Shown here one piece after another: positions 13,050-25,500 of a stretch of 64,000 nucleotides of DNA; position 1 is the first letter of the stretch, and the number at the start of each line of letters is the position of its first letter. Made by a program: the position numbers and the translations under genes. The notes under the pieces were generated by a model. The model saw only the letters and a program-made list of their open reading frames with translations. It was not told the DNA's origin and searched no databases. Source of the stretch: Diadophis punctatus similis (Eukaryota; Chordata; Lepidosauria; Squamata; Dipsadidae); NCBI GenBank assembly GCA_023053685.1, contig JALIGW010000005.1, positions 29,602,480 through 29,666,479 of the forward strand. Reading direction: 5' to 3'.

Positions 13050-13172
13050 AAACTTCAAACTTGACAGCTTTAAGACTTGTGGACTTCAACTCCCAGAATT
13101 CCTCCTCCAGTCATGCTAGCTCAGGAATGGGAGTTGAAGTCCACTAGTCTTAAACTTGCCAAGTTTGAAGAC
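13050..13172. mobile_element. Palindromic mini-element inside E1
   Basis: The arms aagacttgtggacttcaact and agttgaagtccactagtctt are near-perfect inverted repeats. A closely related palindrome lies at 22737-22878. Confidence 0.6.
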
Positions 13173-13239
13173 CCTTGCACCCCTAACCCCTAACTCAGGG
13201 CTCTTCAAACTTGGAAGTTGGTCTTCAAAGCTGTGGGCT

Positions 13240-13690
13240 CGCTTTGGGCAGCGGCGGCGGCGGCTCCTTAGCTGCCTAAGGAGCAGGCTTCGGCCAGCAA
13301 TGGCGGCAGCAGCTTTCCTGTGATCTGGTGGTGGCAGCGGCAGCGGCGGCGGATTTCCCGTGGTCCGGTGGTTGCGGCAGCGGGGCCAGCGGCAGCAGCA
13401 GCGGCTTTCCTGTGGTGCGGCCAAGCGGCTGCGGCGGCTTTGCTGTGGTCCAGCGGCGGTTTTGCTGTGGTCTGGCGGCCGTGGCTGCGGCCAGCAGCAG
13501 CGGCAGTGGCTTTGCTGTGGTCCAGCGGCGGCTGCGGCGGCTTTCCTGTGGTCCGGCAGTAGTGGTGATGGGCAGCAGCTGCGGCAGCGGCTTTGCCGTG
13601 GTCCAGCGGAGGGGGTGGAGGGGGCAGCAGTGGTGGCCAGCAGCGGCGGCAGCGGCTTTGCAATAGTCCGGCAACGGCGGCAACTTTGAT
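13240..13690. repeat. GC-rich minisatellite inside element E1
   Basis: Degenerate repeats of ctgtggtc-c-ag-cggc words within AT-rich DNA. All frames look open because stop codons are rare in this composition; the overlapping ORFs are not genes. Confidence 0.8.
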
Positions 13691-14004
13691 TGGCAGTTGG
13701 AACAGTCTCATGGAATACCGCCAATCAGCTGTCTGTTGCCACCCATTGCCGTTGCCGCCATTGCACCATTGCCACCATCGCACCAACTCCCTCCCCCTCC
13801 CCTAATGCAACATCCGGAGTATAAGACACACCCAGTTTTTGACCCTCTTTTGGGGGGTAAAAAGATACGTCTTGCACTCCGAAAAATACAGTAACAACTG
13901 TGGCAAAAAAGTTGTGAAATTGGGCACAACTCACTTTGACCACAACATTGCTTAGCAATGGAAATTCTGGGCCCAATTGTGGTAATAAGTTGAGAACTAT
14001 CTGT

Positions 14005-14496
14005 ATCTGTATTATTATGATTTGTAAATCATTCAGTGTACTGAGCCATGGCTGTATATCTAATGTGATTGCATCAGCGTGGGTGCACACACCAACCTTA
14101 GTCCCTGCCAGGTCATCTCCCTGATGTGCCTTTTTACATTTTAAAAATTTAATTGAAAAAGTGAGAAGCGAACATGCCTAAAAGTTAACCTCCAACCTCT
14201 AGTATTGCCTTTATTTCCAATAACTCATCTAGGCTCCAATAAATAAATAAATTTATTATTTCATTATTAAATTAATACCCAGAAATTGTAAGAACTATCA
14301 GGGAGAGGGAGCATGAAGTGGTGGATGATCTGATAAGTCACTTTCTTAAAATGATTACATACACGCACTGCCCTATTTCTAAATATCATGAGTATTTTGT
14401 CTCAATAATTCCCAAAAGGGAGGAAATGGTTGGCGATGCGACTGGCTGCTGCTTAAAAGAAACAAAGCAGGTTATCATGCCTCCTTCAGAATCAGT
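14005..14496. other. Non-coding DNA
   Basis: Nothing recognised apart from short AAT runs near 14240. Confidence 0.3.
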
Positions 14497-14884
14497 ATAG
14501 GTAGTCCTTGACTTACAACAGTTCGTTTAGTGACCATTTGAAGTCACAACGGCACTGAGAAAAGTGACTTGTGACCATTTTTCAGACTTATAACCATTGC
14601 AGCATCCCCATGGTCATATGATCAAAATTCAGATACTTGGCCACTGATTCATATTTATGATGGCTGCTGTGTTCCAGGGTCATGTGATCCCCTTTTGCAA
14701 CTTCTGACAATAGGGGGAAGACAGATTCACTTAACTATGTTACTAATTTAATAACTGCTGCGATTCACTTAACAACCGTGGCAAGAAAGGTGGTAAAACG
14801 GGGACAAAATTCACTTAACAAAGGTCTTACTTAGCAAAGGAATTTTTGGGCTCAACTGTGGTCGTACGTCGAGGACCACCTGTA
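14497..14884 (+). mobile_element. Family-B TA element, copy 3
   Basis: Starts taggtagtccttgacttac and ends gtcgaggaccacctg followed by TA. Body as in the other copies. Confidence 0.75.
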
Positions 14885-15255
14885 GCCAAAGAGAGACAAG
14901 CAACGGGCCATACAGTCATTAACCAACCGGTCATTTTCACGCTTCTTTCTTATTTGACATTGAAAAGGGAATCCCTCTTGGGGGATGACGATCGGTCCAA
15001 AAAGACAAAGCTAATCAGATTTATTCGCCTGCAAAAATGAGATCATTCTCCCTAAACCGTCCACGCGTCTCTTCGCCGACTAGCCTGAACTCTCTCCGCC
15101 CGCTTTGAAGCACCGCGCTAGGGAAGAGAACGGGCGGAGGGAGTGCGCACGCGCTCATTCTACGTGGGTTGGGGGGTATCCCCCCTTTTTGGGAGGGTTG
15201 TTGTTTCCTCCCTCCGCAGTATTATGAGATCAGCGTGAAGGGACGGCGTGCCCTA

Positions 15256-15263
15256 TGACGTCA
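15256..15263. promoter_or_regulatory. Consensus cAMP response element
   Basis: A perfect palindromic TGACGTCA lies about 450 bp upstream of the PDZD8 start codon inside the CpG island. This is the full CREB/ATF site. CpG-island CREs near start sites are often functional, but use here is inferred. Confidence 0.5.
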
Positions 15264-15624
15264 CCCTCCGTACCTCCCTGCTTCCTCCAATCCAGACTTA
15301 TGGAAGGAACAGAGCAAAGGTAGAGAAGCAGCAGTTGGTTTCTTCTCCTACCAAAAGGGGGAGTGGTGGGGGGGTGGCGGCGGAAGGGAAAGAAGGAAAG
15401 ACCCGGATGCTGCTGCCGCCGCCGCCGCCGAGGGAAAGAGAGAGGCTAAGCGGGCCAGAGAAGGAGGGAGTTGTACGCGCGCGCGCGGCGGCGGCGGCGG
15501 CGGCGGCTTTTCTCCTCGCCGTCTGAGGGCGGAGCGGGGAGGGAAGACGGCGCCGAGTTTGGCGTCCTGACTTGAGCGCGGGGGCCCCGGTGGTTTTCCG
15601 CAGATCGTCGTCGTCGTCGTCAAG

Positions 15625-15669
15625 ATGGAGGAGGCGGGGATGGCCTCGCCGCTGCCGGATACGGCGTAA
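15625..15669 (+). other. In-frame upstream ORF of 14 codons in the PDZD8 leader
   Basis: ATG at 15625 has A at -3 and G at +4, a strong Kozak context. It reads 14 codons to TAA at 15667-15669, in the same frame as the main ORF and 45 nt before its ATG, whose context is weaker (G at -3, C at +4). If the leader begins upstream of 15625 this would be translated first and could dampen PDZD8 synthesis. Confidence 0.45.
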
Positions 15670-15714
15670 AAAGGTGGGCTGCCGGAGGCAGCGAAGGGCG
15701 CCCGAGGCGAGGCG

Positions 15715-16580
15715 ATGCTGTCGGTCTATGGCATATTGCTGTCAGCTCTGCTGGGCTCCTTCCTCACGGTGCTCGCCCAGCTCCTGCTTTTTTTCCGGAG
15801 GCAGCCCGAAGCCGTCCCCGGGGTGTCCCCGCTTCGCGGCTCCCACTTCTTTGTTACCAGAGTAATGCCGGACTCGACCCTCAAGGACTATTTAACCGGC
15901 TTCCTCGTCTTGGGGCAGGAAGCGTTTTTCCCCGGATCTTTTCTCGGCCCTTCTTCTTCCAAAACCGAGCAGAACGTCAACCCCCCCGGCCAGGAATCGC
16001 CCCCTTTGGTGGAGTGCACGGAGGAGACCCTCTACTGGCTCAATGCCATCTGCCTCTTTCTCTTCAGGGAACTCAAGGACACCGCCTTGATCCGCCACTG
16101 GGTCACCAGGAAAATCAAGGTGGAATTCGAGGAGCTTTTGCAGACCAAGGTGACCGGCAAAGTGTTGGAGGGGCTCAGCTTGCGGGATGTCTCCTTTGGC
16201 AACGTCATCCCCCTTTTTAAAAATATCAAGATATTGCGGCCGGTGACTTGTAACGACGAAGGCTGTCCGGAGGAGCTGGACTTTGAAGTTGATATTGAGT
16301 ACAATGGGGGCTTCCACTTAGCCATTGATGCGGACCTGGTTTTTGGCAAGTCGGCCTATCTCTTTGCCAAAATTTCTAAAATCACGGGTCGGCTGAGGCT
16401 GGTCTTCACCCGTATACCCTTCACGCACTGGTCCTTTGCTTTTGTCGACGAGCCTGTGATCGACCTCGAGGTCAAGTCGCAGTTTGAAGGAAGACCCTTG
16501 CCCCAACTGACTTCCATCATTGTCAATCAGTTCAAGAAAGTGATCAGGCGCAAGCATACTTTACCTCACTACAAAATCAG
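15715..16580 (+). CDS. PDZD8: PDZD8 exon 1: membrane anchor and most of the SMP domain
   Basis: Codes residues 1-289, with the last codon split AG|G. The start ATG is the first one after an in-frame TAA at 15667-15669, which fixes the N-terminus. Residues 3-27 are a continuous hydrophobic stretch followed by two arginines, matching the uncleaved ER signal anchor of the family. A variable spacer (about 30-100) leads into the SMP domain, recognised by FLFRELKDTALIRHWVT, KIKVEFEELLQTK, EYNGGFHLAID, LVFGKSAYLF, RLRLVFTR and QLTSIIVNQ. The donor is CAG|gtacgt at 16581. An open frame continues to 16599, but those last residues are intron. The GC-rich codon use of this exon contrasts with the AT-rich exon 5, as is common for a first exon inside a CpG island. 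Confidence 0.96.
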
Positions 16581-19500
16581 GTACGTTGTTTTGGATTGAG
16601 GAGATCGAGTTGATCTCGTGCTTGGGTAAAATGGGTGGGAATGGAAAAAGAATACTTCATGGTGGGAGGGGTTTAATCTGAAGAAGTTTGGTGAGGACAG
16701 TGTGAAGTGTGTGTGAAGTATAACTGGTAGAGTGATAAATGAGAAAATTATTCAGCTTGGTTTTCAGTGTATAATTTGCCATAAGAAGCCATGTGCATTT
16801 TCTGAAGAAAACTCAAATCTCACATCATTGTGGGCTTTGATAGTGAATAAGATGCTCAGTTTTTATATCCACATTACTCATTACCCTATTCCCTTTCTTG
16901 GAAGCAGCATTAGGAAGAGATAATAAAAGGAGTAAAACGATAAGCCAAAGGAATTAATACATGAATTAAAAAAGAGAGGAGGAAATATACCTAAATCTAA
17001 TTTTCACCACACTAATTTTCAGTACATCTCTGTTTGGCAAAGCCTTATTTCACCTGGTCCATCCTTGCATTTTGTTCTTTTTTTATTATATGCAGGTAGT
17101 CCTCAATTTACAACAATTGAGACCAAAATTTATGTTGCTAAGTGAGACATTTGTTTAGTGAGATTTGCCCCATTGTATGACCTTTATTGTCAAAGTTAAG
17201 TGAATCCCTGCAGTTGTTAAGTTCGTAACACGGTTGTTAAGTGAACTTGGCTTCCTCATTGACTTTGCTTGTGAGAAAGTTACAAAAGGTGATCACAGGA
17301 CCCCGGAACACTGCAACCGTCATAAATAGTCAGTTGTCAAGCATCTGAATTTTGATCATGTGACAATGGGGACGCTGCAATAGTTGTAAATGTGAAAAAC
17401 AATCATTTTTTTTCAGTGCCATTTTGACTGTTCTAACTTCAAATGATCACTGTAAATGAACTGTTGTAAGTCCAGGATTACCTGTAAATTGTTTTTCAGA
17501 ATTTCAGCAATTCCATACAAGTACAACCTTTGTAGTATTTTTCTTGACCCATTTACTCTTCCTTCATAGATTTGTTTTGAAATGTTATATTTATTCCTTC
17601 CCTTCACATCAACAAAACATATCAAAGTTCTCAATTCATATTGGTCACTGCTATCAGATTCCTCCCTTAAGCAGAGGATTGGCTTAGAAGATGTCTGAGG
17701 TAACTATATTCACCCCACATTTATACATCATCCGCCCATTCAGCTGAGAATGATAGCATTGATTTCACTTAATCTGTGATCTTTGGCAAAGCCAGGATGA
17801 GGCTTGTGTGACCATCTGGTTCTCCTTGGTATTGATTATGAAGTTCTTCTGGATTGCTAGAGGATTTGGGAATGGGAGGTGCAGTGTTGCAATGGTTTTC
17901 CTTCTTTTTACATAGCTAGTTTTTACATAGGCTCTGTCTTTGTGGGGTGCCTCAGCGCTTGACTCTCTTGCCTCCTGTTCAACATTTACGTAAACTGGGT
18001 AGTGTCATTTGTTGAAACAAGGTCAGTTACCATCAGTATGATGATAGATAGCTTAGCATTGGTTGAGTGAATAATGAAGTTGAGGTTTTGTGGCTAAAGA
18101 TTATTGGAGTCTGGATGGGGTAGCTATCCAAGTAGCTATGGTTCATGATTCTTCAAATGCCAAAGTTTCTCCATTTATGGTTATAAATAATATTGCACTT
18201 CCGTAGACAGAACTGGTACACAATCCTTGGCTCATAGCTTCTCAAAGAGCAGGTGACAGTTGTGATCTGGAACTTAAGCTGGTGCACCAATTTATACTCT
18301 GTTATGGACTGAGTCTCTTCTCACAGTTATTTATGTCTCAGTCATCTTATCTGGATTGTGGATTGTTACAATGGGCTTCCTGGGTGACCATTCAAAAGCT
18401 AAAACTGGTCCAGAATGCAGCAACACAAACAATTATGGACAAACTTACGTAAATATAACCATGCAATATTGCTGGTAACTTGTGAGCATGCAGATAAAAT
18501 TCAAAGTGTAAATGGGATAGGGTGTGGCTTTCTGAGGAACCATCTCTCTCCCGTGCTCTTGGCCTGTCCTGTAACATTTGGCAGAGTGATGGGCTTTATT
18601 TCCCATCCATTAATCATTGTCCTCTAATGAGACTTAAGTGTGATTTCTCTGTTATGGTCTTTGGAATAGCATCCCCTGGAGGTTTGAACTAAACTTCAAT
18701 TTAAACAACTTTTGAAAAACCTTTTCCCTCCAAGCTCTGGATTAGTTCAGGGATCCAAGTATTTTTCTGTTTCAGTTAATGATGTATGCTTGTTTCTGTT
18801 ACGCTTGTTATCTTTTGCTTGATTTTAGATCATGTGCTTGGTTTTTTTTAATCTGTACACCATCCACAGTCAGTGTTGAATTGGCTATAAATAAAACAAA
18901 TCAGTATATAAAATAGGCAGCTCTTTCACAGGATGGAGTTATGGATCTGAAGTATTACTTTAAGAACCTTATACTAATATTAAGAAAGTAAGGGCTCTAT
19001 GGTAATTAGATGCAGTCTTCAGTATAAAGTCAGACTCTCAGTGTCACAGTGGCTACCTTGAAAAGTGCTAGGAGAAGTTTGATCTCTGTCATATACCATA
19101 TGTGACACTGAACTGTGGCATACTACTACTAGCAGCCTAAATCTTGCTACTCACAGTGCTGTTTTTTTGGTTGCTATACCTATATTTTGGAATAACATTT
19201 CCCCACAAATTTGATCTGCCCCCTTTGCAGTCGGCTTTCCATAAGTCAACATTGGCTGGGAAATAATTTTGATTTTGCAGATCCTTGAAAGGGTATTGTG
19301 GGACTTCCAGGGGTCCACCATCACACTTTAAGAAAAAACTGCTGTAAACTGTTAAAAACTGAGCTTTTTCAGAAAGCCTATTTTTTTACTAATAGATGTA
19401 AACTAATAGTTTCTTTGAATGAAGGTGGGAGAATACATCCAATAAATACACGCATCTCTGAAAAAAAGCATAAAACTCATGAGTTAACTTATGACCCTTT

Positions 19501-22500
19501 GACAAAAGTGAAGCTTACTTTTCACTCATCTATGGTGGGAGTTCTTTTCTGTATGCAGTTACAGATTGCTAGACAAGTTAAAAAGAGTTTGTAACACTCT
19601 TGAGCAGGAAAACGCTTTAGAATATTACATTTTAATTGGACCAGTGTAAAATTTTCTATTGTTGAATCAGAACTAACATAGCAAAGTTAGCATTCGTCTT
19701 TTCGCTCTAATATGTTTGCACAGGTCTTGTGAATTCTTTTCATAATGTTAAAAGTATTTCTGCATTTTTTTCTTCTAAAGATTGATGCTTTAACCCAGAA
19801 TCAGATATTGTATATTGAAACATACCGTATTTTTCGGAGTATAAGACGCACCGCAGTATAAGACACACCTTAGTTTTGGGGGAGGAAAACAAGTAAAAAA
19901 GGCCTCTGCCTCCCAGCAATTTGCCAAACAGCAAACAGTACAGATGATATACACTGTCTGCTGTGTATTTCTGTGCATGTGTGCCTGACCCATAGAAATG
20001 GCAAAGAATTGGAGAAATGTACATTTATGGCAGTATATTAATCCCAGAAAGTTTTCTTAAATGTAATCACACTAACTCCTCCCAATTATTTAAATAGATC
20101 TACTCCAAACATGACTAAGTCAGGGTTTCTCAGCTGCCTTCTTTTAATACTAATACTTAATACTAATACTTAATACTAAAACAGGACATTTCAGATTATA
20201 CTTTTACAGATCTTTAAAATTGATGTGGCTTTCTGGAAGTATTCTCTGCTATTTAAAAGAAGATACAATAGCACTGGGCCTCTTCAGAGCAAGCATTTAT
20301 TTTAAAAAGCTTCTTCATTTTGTTAAGTTGTCTAGAACAATAATAAAGCAGTCTTTAAAAAACAAGTCTAATAATTTGAACACTCTACAAACATTTAACA
20401 AAATAACATATTAACAGAATCTGTCTCTACCCAGGATAGAACTCACAACCTCCTGATTGTGAGGCAAGAGCTCTATCTCTGAGCCATAGCAGCTATAGCT
20501 TGCCTCCTTGCAATTTCAGCAGTCTAATATTGCCAGCAGTTTATCTCCCAGCACTTTGTCACATTACAGCCACCATAGTTAGTTTCATTTTACCACGTGG
20601 CTTGCAAGCCTCCGTCAGCTGTAGGTCGGGAAGCAGTTTATCTCTTCTTGTGCTCTTCTTGTGCTTTGCCCTGTTTGCTGCAAAGAGGTAAATTGCTGGC
20701 AGGCAGAGGCCAAAGGGTGGGGGTGGCTGGGTGGGGCTACATTCAGTGTATAAGACGCACCCAAGTTTTCACCCTCTTTTTGAGGGTAAAAAGGTGCGTC
20801 TTGTACTCCGAAAAATACGGTAATTCTTATTTGAATAGCATTTGTGGTGATTGCCCAATTTCAATAAATACAAGGAAATCCTCTTCTAATAATAGATATG
20901 TAGGTTTTACAAATGTTCTGTGTATATGTAAAAGAAGAAGAAAACCTGCTTGACTAATTATGGACACTAAAAGCTGAAGCCTACTTTGCATATTCTAACT
21001 GAAAGGAATTTATTATTTATTTTTAATACAAATCTATGTGGTTGCCCAACTTATGGACGGGTGATTCCAGGTGACTAATATTAAAAATCCACACCTTCCC
21101 CCAAGGCATGCTCCTAATTTCTTTCCCTTAGAAGATCAGACAGACAGGCATAAAAGCAAGATGGTTTCATGGCTGCCCTAATCCTATGGAACGGATTCCC
21201 CCCAGATTAAAATGTCTACCTCCCTAATATCTTTCAGGAAGGAGATTAAGACCATGTATTTTGGTGCCTAGGGGATTGGTTATGAAGGCTATTATACTGT
21301 ACATATTGTTGGTTTAAAGCTTTTATGAATCATTATTTGAGCTGCCAGGCATACAGATGTTCTTAAATAAGTAAGTGGGGCTGGATAGCATCTAGCTTTT
21401 CTGAGTAGATTTTTACAGTATTTTTACAGCAGTACAGTAGCAACTGAAAACTAAAATACATTAAAGAATACACTAAAATGGGGAACTTGTCATACTCCAG
21501 ATGTTCCAGAGCTCTTGCTAGCATGAGTGATGAAGGGAATGGTAGAAGCTGTAGTTTAATAACATCTGGAGAACTACCTGTTTTGTATCTCTGGATTTAA
21601 GAACAGTATTTGTAATAAATGCACGAGAGAGGGAATAGGTAGCCTCCCTATAAATTAATAAAAGAAAATTGGGAGTTATTTCATTTTAATTAAAATATTT
21701 GTTTTAATAAATTTATTTTAGCAACTTAATTGCCACATCAGTCATCAGTAATTCTCGGTAGGTTATATATTGGGGCTAAAATAACAGCATAAAATAATAA
21801 GCATAGCGACCAACTAGCCTTAATAAGTACAGTATAGTATTGGAGAAAAGTCTTCACAATCAAATTCTAAAGTATGCTATCTGAAAGCAGATCAGCCCAC
21901 AGTGCCTCACGAGTAGGTTTTTGCAGCCTTGCAAAGGTTCAGCAGAGTCAGGTTTTAAAGACTTCAGGGAAAATGCTATATCTGCTATAGGGCAGATAGA
22001 GCTACAATGGTGCTGTGTCTGCAGGGTCCTTGGTGGTCTCGGAGCTTGGTAGTTTTCTTGCAAACATTCATTACCAAATGAGGTAACATCATTAGTGCTA
22101 GTAGAGAGTGAGGTTTGCTCTCATTTTATATACTAAGAGATTGTAGGTCTCTTAGGTCTTGCAAGATGGCAATGCTTTACAGCTGGGACTTAGAGCATGG
22201 CACCTGTACTGTACCAAATCTTTTTGTTTGGGGGGGGGGGGGAATTAGAGGAAAGATGCTCCTGAAGTTAAAACTACCGTATTTTTTGGAGTATAAGACG
22301 TATAAAATTCCCTTAGTTTTGGGGGAGGAAAACAAGGAAAAAAGGCCTCTGCCTCCAAGCAATTTGCCAAACAGCAAACAGCACAGATGATATACACTGT
22401 TTGCTGTGTATTTCTGTGCATGTGTGCCTGACCCATAGAAATAGCAAAGAATTGGAGAAATGTACATTATGCCAGAAAGTTTTCTTAAATGTAGGCACAC

Positions 22501-25500
22501 TAACTCCTCCCAATTATTTAAATAGATCTACTCCAAGGTAAGTCAGGATTTAACTCTAATACTAAACAGGACACTGTTACATTTCAGACTATACTTGTAC
22601 AGAGCTGTTAAAATTAATTAAAATTTCTGGAAGTATACATTATTCTCTATTATTTAAAAGAAGATACAATAGCACTGGACCTCTTCAGAGCAAGCATTTA
22701 TTTTAAAAAGCTTCTTTATTTTGTTAAGTTGTCTAGAGGTCTCCAACCTTGGCAACTTTAAGACTTGTGGACTTCAACTCCCAGAATTCCACAGCCAGCA
22801 AAGCTAACAAAGCTGGCTGTGGAATTCTGGGAGTTGAAGTCCACAAGTCCTAAAATTGCTAAGGTTGGAGACACCTGGCTAGAACAATAATAAAGCAGTC
22901 TTTAAAAAATAAGTCTAATAATTTGAACATTCTACAGACATTTATAGTTATTCACTTACCCCCTTGCATCCAGCAGAAAATAAAAATCTGTGTGTCTCTC
23001 CCAGCTATTTGCCTCTTTGCAGCTAGTTTCACTTTCATTTTCCCACATGGCAAACCTAATCAGCTGTAGGTCGGGAAGCTGCTAGTGACTTGCTTGGCTT
23101 TACAGGCTGTTCCCTCTTTCCTGCAAGCAGGTAAATTGCTGGAAAACAGAGGCCAAAGGGTGGGGGTGGGTGGGTGGGTGGGGCTGCATTCGGTGTATAA
23201 GACGCACCCAAGTTTTCACCCTCTTTTTGGGGTTAAAAAGGTGCATCTTATACTCCGAAAAATACGGTAGGTCCTAAAGATGTTGAAGGTGACAATCAAC
23301 ACTTTGAATTGCACCTGGACATTAGTGTAACTTGTGCAGCTTGCAGAGTAGAGATTTTACATAGGTGAAATAGGTGTATGCACTTTAAACTGTTAACCAA
23401 TAATTTATGCTTTTGTATATAATTATTGCTTTTTTCCCCTGTGTAACCACCTCATAAATGCTACTTCCTTATGGATGCTACTTTCCTAACACTAGTGACA
23501 GATGACATTGGATTCTGCTACTATCTATTTATTTTACATTCCTAAAACTCTGCAGCATTTTTGTGTATGTGTTTAGAAGGAAGGGCCACTACATGGATTC
23601 AGAAATATTTATAATCATGATATGATAATGAGATCTTGTAGTTCTCATAATTACTTGCTCAGAACAGTTTATTTTTAATTATCTGTTAGAGCAGGTGTTA
23701 ATGTACCTGATAATCTGATGTGCTGCACAATTGGCAAACCTATTTGTTATTTCAGATGACATTATTTGAATATGCATATTCTTTGGTGGATACAGGATAT
23801 TCTTAAATTTTGTCTATACAATTCTATTTTTATTTTCAGTGTACATGTAAATTTTCTGGAAAGAGCATGGAGAGTTCTGGAGTTGAGATGCTGAGTTTTT
23901 AAAACAAATCTTCATTTAAAAAACAAATACTTCTTTTGAGAATTAGTTGGAACTTTATTTTACAGTCTCAGTAAGCTAATTTTTAAGCTAACAAATAGTA
24001 AGAATGCAAATTGGGAAGTTTCTTATAGTACAGTAAACGTAGAATGTAATTGTCTACGTACATTATTTAATGTGTAATATAATGCAAATATATAATTGAT
24101 TACCTTCTATCGGATTCTCAATATGATGTTAACTGTCATCATCTCTCTAAGACTTCAGTAAGCAAACTTAGCATGGTTATCAGGGTATTTTTGTATATTT
24201 TGCAAATTATTTTTGTTTTTTCTTTTTCGTTTCCTATGGTATATTTTACCCAAGCAGAACAGGACCAAATTCTCATAGGGCTCTGGTTTTGATTGGGTAA
24301 GAGTGATGGCCAGGGAATACTGGCACATAGGCCTGCTGCTTATCCAATTTAGCAAGCAGGAATTGCAAGGCTCTGCCACTCTGGTGTGAGCAGTTGACAT
24401 CAGGCTAGGGTGAGTGGGCATGGAAAGGTAACTTCCCTTTTTTGCTCTTAGCTTGGTGAGACGTTATGTAGAGCAGCTTTGAGGTAAATATGTAATCTAC
24501 ATATTTTCTCATACATGTGGAAATACATGTCTTGGACTGCATGAGGTGTTGGCATTGTGTTGCAAGACAGTGGCAGTGTCTGACTTAACTTACCATAGTG
24601 GCATGCAACTTTCTTATTAAGAAACCTAAGAACTCTGTTCACCTCTGGACAGATTCTGTTTTCTAGATATGTAAAGTATAATGAATGACCAAATATTCCC
24701 TTATTAAGAAGAACATTTGCAAGGTAAATTAGCATAGTTAGTTTGCCATCTTTACAATTTGGAAAATTATCTTCATAATTTCTCTAAAATGTAAAATGTG
24801 CTTTGTAATTATTAAGCTCTACCTAGGACAGTGATGGCGAACCTATGGCACGCGTGCCACAGGTGGCACGCGGAGCCATATCTGCCGGCACGCGAGCTGT
24901 TGCCCTAGCTCAGCTCCAGCGTGCATGTGCACTCCAGCCATCTGATTTTCGGCTTGCGCAGAGGCTCTGGGAGGGTGTTTTCAGCTTCCGGAGGGCCTCT
25001 GGTGGGTGGGAGAGGGCATTTTCACCATCCCCAAGCTCCAAGGAAGCCTCTGGAGCCTGGGGAGGATGAAAAATGGGTCTACTAGGCCCACCAGAAGTTG
25101 GGAAATGGGCCGTTTCTGGCCTCCAGAGGGCCTCCAGAGTGGTGGGGGAGGCCATTTTCGCCCTCCCCAGGGATTGAATTATGGGTGTGGGCACTCGCAC
25201 ATGCGCGATAGCACGTGCGCACATACTTTCGGCACCCGAGGAAAAAAAGGTTCGCCATCATTAACCTAGGACAAACTAGGCAATCCTTATGCAAAAGAAT
25301 AATGGAATACGAACACAAAAATGGAAATAATTTAACCCAGTAGGGGAACATTTTTATTTTTCAGAACATTGCATAATAACAGATCATCCTTAAAGTGCTG
25401 GGATTACTGTTGTTGAGCAAAGCAGTCACGTGATGTCTCATTTAATGACCACCTTACTCGGTGATTAAGATTCTTGTCCCAATTGTGGTTGTAAGTCAAG

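Larger units (their letters stand above)
12876..13891 (+). mobile_element. ~1-kb TA-type DNA element E, copy 1 (GC-rich core)
   Basis: TIRs ccgtatttttggagtataag and the matching cttgcactccgaaaaataca-g, flanked by TA/TA. The core 13240-13690 is an imperfect GC-rich minisatellite built from units like ggctttcctgtggtccgg mixed with gcggcggc. A small palindromic element (about 13050-13172) sits inside. No transposase ORF. Superfamily Tc1/mariner is inferred from the TA target. Confidence 0.8.
12581..14004 (+). mobile_element. Family-B TA element, copy 2, split by a 1-kb TA element
   Basis: Left part 12581-12875 and right part 13892-14004 together form a family-B copy (ends caggtattcctcaactta and gttgagaactatctg). 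The inserted element at 12876-13891 sits exactly at a TA. Confidence 0.8.
15040..15714 (+). promoter_or_regulatory. PDZD8: CpG-island promoter and 5' leader of PDZD8
   Basis: The sequence turns abruptly from AT-rich to strongly CpG-rich at about 15050 and remains so through exon 1. It contains GC boxes (gggcgg near 15133), alternating CG (about 15476-15488), a (GGC)n run at about 15486-15507 and (GTC)5 before 15622. No TATA box is evident, as expected for a housekeeping-type dispersed promoter. The transcription start cannot be fixed from sequence alone. Confidence 0.75.

Noticed and set aside
13116..13929. Many overlapping open frames on both strands, rich in Ala, Pro, Arg or Gly
   Set aside because: All lie in the GC-rich minisatellite of element E1, where stop codons are rare by composition; none has a domain or codon signal.
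24448..24735. 95-codon - strand open frame
   Set aside because: No start context, domain or splice partner; frames of this length are expected by chance in 64 kb.
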